From the NCBI GenBank assembly GCA_949290085.1, contig CASEQH010000002.1, positions 1 to 57,264 on the forward strand: 57,264 nucleotides of DNA, read 5' to 3'. The notes beneath the pieces were generated by a model. That model was not told the DNA's origin and searched no databases. It saw only the letters and a list, made by a program, of their open reading frames with translations. Both the position numbers and the translations under genes were made by a program. This stretch comes from an uncultured Bacillota bacterium. Lineage in GTDB: Bacteria > Bacillota_I > Bacilli_A > Erysipelotrichales > Erysipelotrichaceae. This document shows, piece after piece, positions 18,523-28,473 of this stretch (the stretch's first letter is position 1; every line of letters starts with the position of its first letter).

Positions 18523-19362
18523 ATGGCTCGAAATAAAGCTGCTTTGAAATCGCGCATCAAATCAGTTTCTGCAACAAAGAAAATCACAGGCGCAATGGAG
18601 TTGATAGCTAACGCTAAACTTCAAAAAGAAAGGAATATGCTACTTAAGAATAAGGAATATTCTAATGCGCTTCAGGATATGATGAGCGAGATTATTTCTG
18701 CTCATGAGAATATTAAGAATACCTATTTAGAAGAGAAAACTTCTCCTGTGAAGATTTACTTTGTTTTTTGTAGCGATTTAGGTTTATGTGGAGCTTACAA
18801 TGCTAATGTAGCTAAATTAGTAAGCAATACTGTTAAAGAAGACGACTTATTATACGTTATTGGTAAACAGGAATATAGTTGGTTTGTCAGAAATAACTTT
18901 CATGTCGTAAATGAGATGATTGGAACTGACGAAATAAAATACGATGGTTTAAAACGACTGGTTGAGGAAGCGATGAAAAAATTCGTAAATAACGAAGCTT
19001 CATCTATTAATGTAATTTACACAAAGTTCATCAACAATATCTCTTTTGAACCATATGTAGATCAGATTTTACCAATTAACCGTGATGAGAAAAAGAACGA
19101 AACTTATCGTGAGATAATTTTCGATCCAAAACCAGGACCAATTCTGGACTCTTTGATTCCAATGTCCGTTATTAACTCTATCTACTTCCGTTGGTTGCAA
19201 TCTAAGACTTCTGAACAAGGTTCTAGAAGATTCGCCATGGAAAATGCGACTGATAACGCTAATGAAATCGTTGATAAGCTTGTTCTTCAATATAACCAGG
19301 CTCGACAAGCAGCCATCACTCAAGAAATTACAGAAATCATCTCAGGTGCAGATGCATTGTAG
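18523..19362 (+). CDS. atpG: F-type ATP synthase subunit gamma
   Basis: The central rotor shaft, 279 residues. N-terminal ALKSRIKSVSATKKITGAM and C-terminal MENATDNANEIVDKL with the RQAAITQEITEIISGADAL end are the two conserved coiled-coil helices. It lies two bases after atpA. Confidence 0.96.
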   Translation: MARNKAALKSRIKSVSATKKITGAMELIANAKLQKERNMLLKNKEYSNALQDMMSEIISAHENIKNTYLEEKTSPVKIYFVFCSDLGLCGAYNANVAKLVSNTVKEDDLLYVIGKQEYSWFVRNNFHVVNEMIGTDEIKYDGLKRLVEEAMKKFVNNEASSINVIYTKFINNISFEPYVDQILPINRDEKKNETYREIIFDPKPGPILDSLIPMSVINSIYFRWLQSKTSEQGSRRFAMENATDNANEIVDKLVLQYNQARQAAITQEITEIISGADAL

Positions 19363-21166
<1,804 letters not shown>

Positions 21167-21203
21167 TTTCAATACAATTTTGAGAAATATAATCTCTTAA
21201 TAG

Positions 21204-21231
21204 AAAAGTCGTCTATTATAGACGGCTTTTT
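21204..21231 (+). terminator. Terminator of the atp operon
   Basis: The stem AAAAGTCGTCTAT / ATAGACGGCTTTT (one U-G pair) ends in a run of T. Confidence 0.85.
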
Positions 21232-21249
21232 ATATTGACTGAGTTGCGT

Positions 21250-21282
21250 TTGAAATATATATATATGTGTGTGTGTGATACT
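21250..21282 (+). promoter_or_regulatory. Possible promoter with dinucleotide-repeat spacer
   Basis: TTGAAA (21250-21255) and GATACT (21277-21282) are 21 bases apart. The spacer is made of an AT run (six units from 21255) and a GT run (five units, 21267-21276). The spacing is too long for a good promoter unless two dinucleotide units are lost. It lies about 75 bases before the lipoprotein gene. Confidence 0.35.
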
Positions 21283-21356
21283 ATATATTTAGAAGAAGAG
21301 CTTACAAACTACATAATTTAACAATTAAAGAATAATAATTAAAAGAGGAGTGTAGT

Positions 21357-22013
21357 ATGCTTAAACATCTAAGGATTTTTATACCAATATTTCTCATTTT
21401 TTTATCAGCTTGCACAAGTAAGATACAAGAGCCTTTAAGCACAGAAAATGTAAAAGAAGTATCATCAATAATAGAAAGTGAAGAGCGAGCCGGCATAGGT
21501 GCTAATGAATTAAAGAAAATATCAATAGAAGAAGTCAAATCTAGTGATTATAATTCTATCTATTATAGATCTGGCAAAGAGATAGATTATGAAGATATCA
21601 AATTAGAAGAGCCGATAGTATTTATTTTAGAAGATAAGAGTCTTAAAAATATTGAAGTATCGGAAGTATTATTAGAGCCAATGAAAATTAGCGCTGACTT
21701 TGTTGGTGAAGTGACACTCCGAAATATTTGCAGTCAGATTTACCTTGATCAAATCGATGCTGATATCAAAGAAATAGTATCAAAGATTATTCCTGTTAAT
21801 ACTGAAATGTTGATTAGACAAGAAGTAGAGGAAATTACTATAAATGAAAATTGGATTGGTGGGCTTTACTTCTATCCAATTTGTTATGAACTTAAGTATA
21901 AAGATGAAACATATCGCATCCTAAAACATACTGATAGAATTTCCGATGAAGCAACAAAATATCTTAGTTGTGATGGGATACTTGAATTAAGGCTCCGTGA
22001 AGTTACTAAATGA
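21357..22013 (+). CDS. Lipoprotein of unknown function
   Basis: A 218-residue secreted lipoprotein. A signal peptide (residues 1-18) ends in the lipobox LSAC, with the lipid-modified Cys at about 19. The mature part is acidic and soluble and has three Cys. I recognise no domain. AGAGGAG precedes the ATG. It may be expressed from the repeat-containing promoter region upstream, and it is followed by two decayed genes. Confidence 0.72.
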   Translation: MLKHLRIFIPIFLIFLSACTSKIQEPLSTENVKEVSSIIESEERAGIGANELKKISIEEVKSSDYNSIYYRSGKEIDYEDIKLEEPIVFILEDKSLKNIEVSEVLLEPMKISADFVGEVTLRNICSQIYLDQIDADIKEIVSKIIPVNTEMLIRQEVEEITINENWIGGLYFYPICYELKYKDETYRILKHTDRISDEATKYLSCDGILELRLREVTK

Positions 22014-22083
22014 CAAAATAATTTGCAAATGGGATATGTGATATTTTTTTATCCATATCCTTTTTTGTTAAAATGGTAAGGAA

Positions 22084-22509
22084 ATGATTAGGAAGTTATT
22101 AGAAAGTGATATTGATAAAGTGATGAACATATAGCTAAACTCCAATCTTGACGCCCATCCTTTTATTGATAAGAATTACTGACTTAGTAATCTTGAGATG
22201 GTAAAAGATATGATTATTCAAGCTGAAGTATATGTTTATGATGATGGAGACATTAAAGCTTTCATTGGTTTAGATGATAAATATATAGCAGGTATCTTTG
22301 TTGATAAGAATAATCGATCAATAGGTATAGGTAAAAAACTATTAGATTATGTCAAAGAATCTAAAGACTCACTACGATTGAATGTCTATCAAAAGAATGA
22401 AATAGCTATATGTTTATATCAAAAAGAGGGTTTTAAGATTATTGAAGAAACAATAGATAGTGATAATAATGAATTAGAATATCTGATGGAATGGCATAAT
22501 TCAAAATAA
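22084..22509 (+). pseudogene. GNAT-family N-acetyltransferase, nonsense-mutated
   Basis: Read from the ATG at 22084 the frame gives a GNAT protein start (MIRKLLESDIDKVMNI). A TAG (22132-22134) and then a TGA (22180-22182) each replace a Trp. After that the frame is open and shows the acetyl-CoA binding part (IAGIFVDKNNRSIGIGKKLL) and CLYQKEGFKI to the stop at 22509. Both stops are single G-to-A changes from TGG. The ATG at 22198 could restart translation, but that product would lack the first strand and helices. Confidence 0.8.
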
Positions 22510-23053
22510 CATGTCAGAAAAAACTTGTTTTGGCACAATAAGAGTACATAAGTGTACGAATTGATACTGGAGAAGTTGGAGAAGCTATTAGTATATTCCA
22601 TCAACTCCCTTTTGTATTTAAACTCAATTGAAGTTAGGAACTTGAATCTTGAATTAGAAAAGGGACTTGCATATATAAAACTGGAAGAATTAAAGATGCT
22701 AAAGATGTTAAAGATGTTTTTGATGATTTATATAGAGAATACGATTTAAATGGATGATGAGTGATAGTTAATCGCTTTTTATATACTTCGATATTAAGAA
22801 AAAAAGTAAAATAAATAGCACCGTCCTCTTGTTATCGCAGTGTGGACTTTGTTTAACTTTATAGGGTGCCGTAAGCACCTATTTATGGGCGTTTCTTGAA
22901 TTTTATGATTTTATCCTAACTCGTCAGAAATCATCATTTTATAAAAAGTTGGCATCAAAATTGGTGTCAAACCTAAGAAAAATGACAATTTCAAGAGTGG
23001 AAATTCTTGCAAACTATTGATTTTACAGGAGTTGCAAAAAAAAATAAAAAAAA
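22510..23053 (+). other. Decayed coding remnant and non-coding stretch
   Basis: 22510-22757 looks like old coding sequence broken by frameshifts. One frame reads CFGTIRVHK, another RIDTGEVGEAISIFHQLPF (from 22557), and a third GRIKDAKDVKDVFDDLYRE, ending near 22757. I cannot name the parent gene. 22760-23053 has no gene. It holds a small hairpin (GGGTGC-CGTAA-GCACCT at 22864-22880) and AT-rich DNA. Confidence 0.4.
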
Positions 23054-23080
23054 TTAGCACTCTATACTTGACAGTGCTAA
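23054..23080. promoter_or_regulatory. CIRCE element (HrcA operator)
   Basis: TTAGCACTC (23054-23062), nine bases, then CAGTGCTAA (23072-23080). The consensus CIRCE is TTAGCACTC-N9-GAGTGCTAA, so only one base differs. It overlaps the -35 box of the downstream promoter, the usual way HrcA represses heat-shock genes. Confidence 0.93.
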
Positions 23081-23095
23081 ATAAAGTGTTAGAAT
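23068..23095 (+). promoter_or_regulatory. Heat-shock gene promoter
   Basis: TTGACA (23068-23073) lies inside the CIRCE element, and TAGAAT (23090-23095) follows 16 bases later. Transcription should begin near 23102, leaving a 5' leader of about 60 bases. Confidence 0.75.
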
Positions 23096-23165
23096 AAAGA
23101 TGTGCTTAAGGAAAACCACTGGGATATATATCGTATATCTAATATGTTCTAAGGAGGCGATGTTT

Positions 23166-23579
23166 ATGCGTTATATTCCTCAATATTATAATCTGTTCGA
23201 TGATGTATTTGATGCTTTTGATTCAAACTTTAATTCTTCTAAGTCTTTGATGAGAACAGATATTAGTGAAAAAGATGGTAACTACTTACTAGAAATTGAA
23301 TTACCAGGTTATCAAAAAGAAGATGTTAAAGTAGAATTAAAGAATGGTTATCTTTCAATTGATGCAAAACGTAATTCTTCAAATGATGAAAAAGATGATA
23401 AGGGTCGTATTATTCGACAAGAAAGATATGCTGGTAGCATTCACAGAAGCTTCTATGTAGGTGATGATATCCGTGTCGAAGATGTTAAAGCTAAGTTCGA
23501 CAACGGTATCCTACAATTGACAGTTCCTAGTGAAAGACCAAAAGAAATTGAAAATTCACATCATGTCGCAATTGAATAA
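23166..23579 (+). CDS. Small heat-shock protein, Hsp20 / alpha-crystallin family
   Basis: An ATP-independent holdase chaperone of 137 residues. I start at ATG 23166 because AAGGAGG (23151-23157) lies eight bases before it; upstream in-frame starts would fall in the leader. The alpha-crystallin domain runs from MRTDISEKDGNYLLEIELPG to FDNGILQLTVPSERP, with the VELKNGYLSI and GSIHRSFYVG strands. The A-x-x-x-NGILxL motif is present. Control by HrcA through the CIRCE element is strongly suggested. Confidence 0.94.
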   Translation: MRYIPQYYNLFDDVFDAFDSNFNSSKSLMRTDISEKDGNYLLEIELPGYQKEDVKVELKNGYLSIDAKRNSSNDEKDDKGRIIRQERYAGSIHRSFYVGDDIRVEDVKAKFDNGILQLTVPSERPKEIENSHHVAIE

Positions 23580-23607
23580 GTCAGTGATAAACTGGCTTAT
23601 TTTTTTG
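23578..23607 (+). terminator. Terminator of the Hsp20 gene
   Basis: The stem AAGTCAGT / ACTGGCTT (one U-G pair), which includes the last two bases of the stop codon, is followed by ATTTTTTT. Confidence 0.8.
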
Positions 23608-23628
23608 TCTATAAGTTAAAATAGAAAT

Positions 23629-24804
23629 ATGAATAATTTGATATATGATATCGCCAAAAAGATTGCTGAAGCTAAGGGAAGAGCTTTTTTAGTCGGTGGT
23701 TCTGTAAGAGATGAATTATTAAATAAAGATATTGTCGATTATGATATCGAGGTTTTTAATTTAAAAGAAGAAGAATTAGAGGAGATACTAAGCAGTTTTG
23801 GAACTATCTTAAAGATAGGCAAGAGTTTTGCAATATATAGTTTAGCTCATCATAATATCGATATAGCTTTGCCACGCAAAGAAAAGAAAATAGGAAGTAG
23901 TCATAGAGATTTTTTGATTGAAGCTGATCCCTACCTAAGTTATAAAGAGGCTTCTGTGCGGCGAGATTTTACAATGAATGCCCTGATGAAAGATATCTTA
24001 AGTGGTGAGATATTAGATTATCATGGTGGTATACAAGATATTAAAAATAAAATAATTAGACATATCGATGATAAAAGATTTATCGAAGACCCTTTAAGAG
24101 TACTAAGAGCGTGTCGCTTTAAGTCTACTCTTGGTTTTGAGATTAATGATGAGACCTTAAAATTATGTAGCGAAATAGATATAAAAGGTTTAAGCAAAGA
24201 AAGAGTAAAGGAAGAACTTGATAAGGCTTTAGCTAGTGATAATGCTTATGATTTTTTTAAAAGCTTAAAAATGATGAACCAAAATGAATATTTCTTTAAA
24301 AACTTAGTTATAGATGAAAGGCTTAAAAATCATTTAGATAGAGCTAGGGATTATAGGGACAAAGTTTATAATTATCTATACTTCAGTTATTCTCTTTTAT
24401 GTATAGATATTGAAGATATTAATGGCTTTATTAAAACTTTGACCAATGAAAGACAGCTAATAAATTATATCAATAGGCAAATATCTATAATTAAATACTT
24501 TGATGATTTAAATGATATTAAAGAGTTGATACTCATGATTGATGAATTTAAACATAGTGAAGATAGCCTAAGTTTATTAAAGGTTGTATATCCTGATAAA
24601 TATGAACTAATTGAAGAAATCAAAATAAAATATAAGTCATTTAAAGATAAAAAAAGACTTAGAGGCGATGACTTGCTAAGAATGGGTTATGAAGCAAAGA
24701 AACTTAAGGAATTAATCAAAGAGAGTAATTATCTGCTCATCGATAATGAATATGATGAAGTGAAAAGGATAATGGAGGCAAGATGCATAAAACCGAAAAT
24801 GTAA
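23629..24804 (+). CDS. cca: CCA tRNA nucleotidyltransferase / poly(A) polymerase family
   Basis: A class II nucleotidyltransferase of 391 residues that builds or repairs the tRNA CCA end. Motif A is FLVGGSVRDELL with the catalytic acids in VDYDIEVF. Further motifs are RRDFTMNAL, EDPLRVLRACRF (motif D region) and FEINDETLKLC. The C-terminal part is short and lacks a recognisable HD domain. There is no ribosome binding site; TAAAAT (23617-23622) ends six bases before the ATG, so the mRNA may be leaderless. It overlaps the Nudix gene by 22 bases. Confidence 0.88.
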   Translation: MNNLIYDIAKKIAEAKGRAFLVGGSVRDELLNKDIVDYDIEVFNLKEEELEEILSSFGTILKIGKSFAIYSLAHHNIDIALPRKEKKIGSSHRDFLIEADPYLSYKEASVRRDFTMNALMKDILSGEILDYHGGIQDIKNKIIRHIDDKRFIEDPLRVLRACRFKSTLGFEINDETLKLCSEIDIKGLSKERVKEELDKALASDNAYDFFKSLKMMNQNEYFFKNLVIDERLKNHLDRARDYRDKVYNYLYFSYSLLCIDIEDINGFIKTLTNERQLINYINRQISIIKYFDDLNDIKELILMIDEFKHSEDSLSLLKVVYPDKYELIEEIKIKYKSFKDKKRLRGDDLLRMGYEAKKLKELIKESNYLLIDNEYDEVKRIMEARCIKPKM

Positions 24805-25235
24805 AACTTACAAACATGTGCTTAATATATGATGAAGACAAAATCCTGGTTCAAAAAAGAATAAAGAATGATTGGCCAGGATTGACTCTGCCTGGAGGCC
24901 ATGTCGAAAAGGGTGAATCATTATATGATGCAATTATTAGAGAGGTTAAGGAAGAGACAGGATTAGATATTAAAAAACCTATTCTTTGTGGTATTGAAGA
25001 ATTTAAAACTGATAAAGAGGATAGATACTTTATTTTCTTTTATCGTTGTAATTGCTTTGAAGGAAGTATTAAGAGTTCGAAGGAAGGCGAAGTATTTTGG
25101 ATTGAGCGAGGTGATTTAGATAAATATGAATTATCGCTTGATCTAGATGACATTATTAAAGTAATAGAGAGTGATGAGTTATCTGAGCTTTTATATAAGA
25201 ATATTAATGGTGAATGGATAAAGATATTGTATTGA
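24783..25235 (+). CDS. Nudix hydrolase
   Basis: A 150-residue Nudix-box enzyme. The motif GGHVEKGESLYDAIIREV continues with KEETGLD, a full match to GX5EX7REUXEEXGU. This group includes MutT-like 8-oxo-dGTP and other nucleotide pyrophosphatases (the GLTLPGGHVE context is common in YtkD/MutT-like proteins); the substrate is uncertain. GGAGG within the cca 3' end serves as the ribosome binding site. Confidence 0.88.
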   Translation: MHKTENVKLTNMCLIYDEDKILVQKRIKNDWPGLTLPGGHVEKGESLYDAIIREVKEETGLDIKKPILCGIEEFKTDKEDRYFIFFYRCNCFEGSIKSSKEGEVFWIERGDLDKYELSLDLDDIIKVIESDELSELLYKNINGEWIKILY

Positions 25236-25260
25236 GAATTAAAAACTAATTAATTAAAAT
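25232..25260 (+). promoter_or_regulatory. Promoter giving a probable leaderless mRNA for the RluA-type gene
   Basis: TTGAGA (25232-25237), a 17-base spacer, then TAAAAT (25255-25260). The ATG begins at 25267, six bases after the -10, which is where transcription would start. There is no ribosome binding site. Confidence 0.65.
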
Positions 25261-25266
25261 AAATAT

Positions 25267-26175
25267 ATGGAATATTATATTGAAAATAACGACTTAAAGA
25301 TTAAAATATCCTCGCTAGTAGTTAGTACAGTGCAGGATTTTTTTGATGCCTATATCCCCTCTAAGAAGATGCAACATCTTCTTATTCAAAATAAGTGGAT
25401 AAGCATAGACTATGAAAATGTTAAAAGAGAGACAGCTATTCAGGGTAAGTATTTAATCATCAACATCTATCCTTATGAGCATCACTACTATCATAGCAGT
25501 CATAAAAAATTAGATATCGTCTATGAAGATGAGCTATTTCTCATTGTCAATAAGCCTAGCGGTATCATCGTGCACAGTGATGGACAAGGTGATGATAATT
25601 TAAGCTCTATCGTAGCGACTTATTATCATGACAACAATCAATTATTTTATGAAGCTAATCCTATCCATCGCTTAGATAAGAATACTAGTGGCTTAGTCAT
25701 GTATTCTAAAAGTATTGTCTTTCAAGCCTTACTGGACCAGATGTTAGAGAAAAAGATGATTAGAAGGACATATCTAGCTTATGTCTTTGGCAAGATTAAT
25801 AAAAATACAAGTTTTGAAATAGATAAGGCCATCGGTAAGGACAGGCATAACGCAAATAAGATGGTCATTAATCCTAAAGGACAAAAGGCCATTACGAAAG
25901 TAAATAGCTTGGGTTTTAGTGATAGGGGTTATTCAATTTTAAATTGTCGTCTTTTGACAGGTAGAACACATCAAATCAGAGTTCATTTATCATCCGAAGG
26001 GTATCCTATCTTAAATGATGATCTCTATGGAAGGACTTCATCGCTAATGAAAGATATGGGTCTATTAGCTTATAAATTAGCTTTCTTTCATCCTTTAAAA
26101 GAAGAGATGACAGAGGTGGAACTAGAATTAAAAGGTGACTTTAAACGTCTCTATGAGGAAGTTGTAGATGATTAA
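25267..26175 (+). CDS. RluA-family 23S/tRNA pseudouridine synthase
   Basis: Modifies uridines in rRNA or tRNA; 302 residues. A short S4-like N-terminal region is followed by the catalytic domain with NKPSGIIVHSDG and the catalytic Asp in NPIHRLDKNTSGLVMYSKS. The GRTHQIRVHLSSEGYPILND motif is also present. The precise target (RluC/RluD/YlyB-like) cannot be fixed. It overlaps ybaK by eight bases. Confidence 0.92.
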   Translation: MEYYIENNDLKIKISSLVVSTVQDFFDAYIPSKKMQHLLIQNKWISIDYENVKRETAIQGKYLIINIYPYEHHYYHSSHKKLDIVYEDELFLIVNKPSGIIVHSDGQGDDNLSSIVATYYHDNNQLFYEANPIHRLDKNTSGLVMYSKSIVFQALLDQMLEKKMIRRTYLAYVFGKINKNTSFEIDKAIGKDRHNANKMVINPKGQKAITKVNSLGFSDRGYSILNCRLLTGRTHQIRVHLSSEGYPILNDDLYGRTSSLMKDMGLLAYKLAFFHPLKEEMTEVELELKGDFKRLYEEVVDD

Positions 26176-26644
26176 GACTAATGTGATGAGGCTATTAGAC
26201 AAGGCACATATTGAATATCAAGCCTTCACTTATGAACTGGCTATGGATGACTTTGATGGTATTAAGGTGGCTGAATTATTAAATTTAGACCCAAATAAAT
26301 GTTTTAAGACTTTATCCTTAAAGGCTGATAAGGATTTATATATCTTATGTATTCCAGTCAATAAGAAGATAGATCTAAAAAAGAGTGCTGCCAATATTGG
26401 TGTTAAACATCTGGAGATGATACATGTGAAAGACTTGCTTAAAGAAGTAGGTTATCAAAGGGGTGAGACATCACCGATAGGTATCACTAAAAGGCATAAG
26501 GTTTACTTTGATTCATCGATATTAAATTATGAAGAAGTTGAGATATCAGGTGGCAAGAAAGGTGTATCTATCATGTTAAAAAGAGATGATTTAATTACAT
26601 ATACAAAAGCGGAAATTAAAGATTTGTGCAGGGAGGAAGAATGA
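26168..26644 (+). CDS. ybaK: Cys-tRNA(Pro)/Cys-tRNA(Cys) deacylase YbaK
   Basis: A trans-editing factor of 158 residues that hydrolyses Cys-tRNA(Pro). The YbaK/EbsC fold is recognised by VAELLNLDPNKCFKTLSLKA, the NKKIDLKKSAANIG segment with its conserved Lys and VGYQRGETSPIG near the end. It overlaps the HAD gene by an ATGA. Confidence 0.92.
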   Translation: MIKTNVMRLLDKAHIEYQAFTYELAMDDFDGIKVAELLNLDPNKCFKTLSLKADKDLYILCIPVNKKIDLKKSAANIGVKHLEMIHVKDLLKEVGYQRGETSPIGITKRHKVYFDSSILNYEEVEISGGKKGVSIMLKRDDLITYTKAEIKDLCREEE

Positions 26645-27351
26645 AGAAAGCTATATTATTTGATTTAGATGGTACTTTATTACCGATGCCAAGCCAAGAG
26701 GAATTTGTGAAAATTTACTTTGGCGAGTTAGTTAAGAAGAGAAATTATGATCCTAAAAGGCTGATTGATACAGTATGGAAGGGCACTAAGGCCATGGTTT
26801 TAAATGATGGTTCTAAAACCAACGAAGAGGTATTCTGGGAAGTCTTCACCAACGATTTAAAAGATTTAATTGACGATTTTGATGATTTAAAAGAAGCTTA
26901 TAATGACTTCTATGTTAATGAATTCAATAAGGCGAAAGTCGCTACATATGCTAATGAAAATGCGAAGAAATTGATTGAACATCTAAAGACTAAGGGTATT
27001 GAGATTATCTTAGCTACTAATCCTATCTTTCCTCTATGTGCTGTTGGCACAAGACTCGCTTGGATTGATTTAAGTTTAGAAGACTTTGACTTTGTAACTA
27101 CATATGAGAATATGTCTGCTTGTAAGCCTAATCCACGCTATTATCAAGATATCTTAAAGAGAAGTGGTTTAAAGGAAGATGAAGTTATCATGGTAGGTAA
27201 TGATGTAAATGAAGATATTGTGCCTACTGCTAAAATAGGCATTGAGTCATTGCTTATTACCGATACTAAAATTGGTGATATCGACAGCGTTGATGTACCT
27301 AAGATGACTTTTGCAGAGCTAGTTGATGAGATTGACAAATATATTGATTAA
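26641..27351 (+). CDS. HAD-superfamily hydrolase
   Basis: A phosphatase-like protein of 236 residues from the ATG at 26641 (GGGAGG upstream), which overlaps the ybaK stop. Motif I is ILFDLDGTLLP with the nucleophile Asp, motif II is IILATNP, and motif IV is VIMVGNDVNEDI. A helical cap (residues 20-90) makes it a type I HAD. The substrate is unknown. Confidence 0.88.
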   Translation: MKKAILFDLDGTLLPMPSQEEFVKIYFGELVKKRNYDPKRLIDTVWKGTKAMVLNDGSKTNEEVFWEVFTNDLKDLIDDFDDLKEAYNDFYVNEFNKAKVATYANENAKKLIEHLKTKGIEIILATNPIFPLCAVGTRLAWIDLSLEDFDFVTTYENMSACKPNPRYYQDILKRSGLKEDEVIMVGNDVNEDIVPTAKIGIESLLITDTKIGDIDSVDVPKMTFAELVDEIDKYID

Positions 27352-27363
27352 GAGGTAAATATT

Positions 27364-28473
27364 ATGGTTATTGGTATACCAAAAGAGATAAAAAATAATG
27401 AAAATAGAGTGGCTTTAACACCAGCCGGTGCCTATGCCTTAAAAAAGGCAGGACATGAAGTATTAATTGAAAAAGGTGCAGGACTAGGTAGTGGCTTTGA
27501 AGATTATGATTATCAAAAGACCGGTGCTGTCATTCTTGATAAAGAAGATATATTTCAAAATGCTGATTTGATTGTCAAGGTTAAGGAATATCTTCCTTCA
27601 GAATATAAATATCTAAGAAAGAATCAAATGGTCTTTACTTATCTGCATATCGCAGCTGATAAGGATTTTACCGACGCCTTATTAAAATCTAAAACGACAG
27701 CCATTGCCTATGAGACAATAACTGATGAAGAAGGTTTATTACCACTACTTACGCCGATGTCTGAAGTGGCTGGCCGGATGGCAATACAGGTTGGAGCCCA
27801 CTTTCTAGAAAGACATAATGGTGGCTCAGGTATCCTTTTAGGTGGTGTTCCTGGAGTAGCTAAGGCTAATGTTATGATTTTAGGTGGGGGAGTTGTCGGC
27901 TTAGAGGCGGCAAGAATGGCTCTGGGTTTAGGAGCTAATGTGAAGATATTTGAACTTAATCCAAAGCGTATGCAAGAGATAGATAGAATGTTTAATGGTC
28001 AAATAGCGACTATCTATTCTAGTGAATATAATATTAAGGAACATATTAAAGATGCTGACCTTGTGATTGGTGCTGTCCTTGTGCATGGTGCTAAGGCTCC
28101 TAAAGTTGTGAGCGAAGAGATGGTTCAGACAATGAAAAAGGGTAGCGTGATAGTCGATGTGGCTATTGACCAAGGTGGTTGTATAGAGACATGCGACCAT
28201 ACTACTTCCCATGATGAGCCAGTATTTGAAAAATATGGTGTCTTACATTATTCGGTTCCTAATATGCCAGGGGCAGTACCGCATACTAGTACGATGGCTC
28301 TATCTAATGCGACTTTGCCATATATCTTAAGACTAGCTAATAAGGGTATTAGAGCTTTAAAGGAAGACAAGGGTTTCATGAATGGTTTAAATACCTATGA
28401 TGGCCATGTCACCTATGAAGCAGTAGCTAGAGCTTTTAACTACGAATATATCGATCCTGAGACTTTACTATGA
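27364..28473 (+). CDS. ald: Alanine dehydrogenase
   Basis: NAD-dependent interconversion of L-alanine with pyruvate and ammonia; 369 residues, normal length. N-terminal MVIGIPKEIKNNENRVALTP, the catalytic Lys in LIVKVKEYLP and His in FTYLHIAADKD, the nucleotide motif MILGGGVVGLEAARMALGLG, and NMPGAVPHTSTMAL near the end are all diagnostic. It overlaps the next gene by four bases. Confidence 0.97.
   Translation: MVIGIPKEIKNNENRVALTPAGAYALKKAGHEVLIEKGAGLGSGFEDYDYQKTGAVILDKEDIFQNADLIVKVKEYLPSEYKYLRKNQMVFTYLHIAADKDFTDALLKSKTTAIAYETITDEEGLLPLLTPMSEVAGRMAIQVGAHFLERHNGGSGILLGGVPGVAKANVMILGGGVVGLEAARMALGLGANVKIFELNPKRMQEIDRMFNGQIATIYSSEYNIKEHIKDADLVIGAVLVHGAKAPKVVSEEMVQTMKKGSVIVDVAIDQGGCIETCDHTTSHDEPVFEKYGVLHYSVPNMPGAVPHTSTMALSNATLPYILRLANKGIRALKEDKGFMNGLNTYDGHVTYEAVARAFNYEYIDPETLL

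Noticed and set aside
22084-22200. TGA read as Trp (mycoplasma code) in the GNAT gene
   Set aside because: The other stop is TAG, and many intact genes here end in TGA, so the code is standard and the gene is broken.
22864-22880. Hairpin GGGTGC-CGTAA-GCACCT as a terminator or riboswitch part
   Set aside because: The stem is only six pairs, there is no T-run, and no riboswitch core could be recognised around it.
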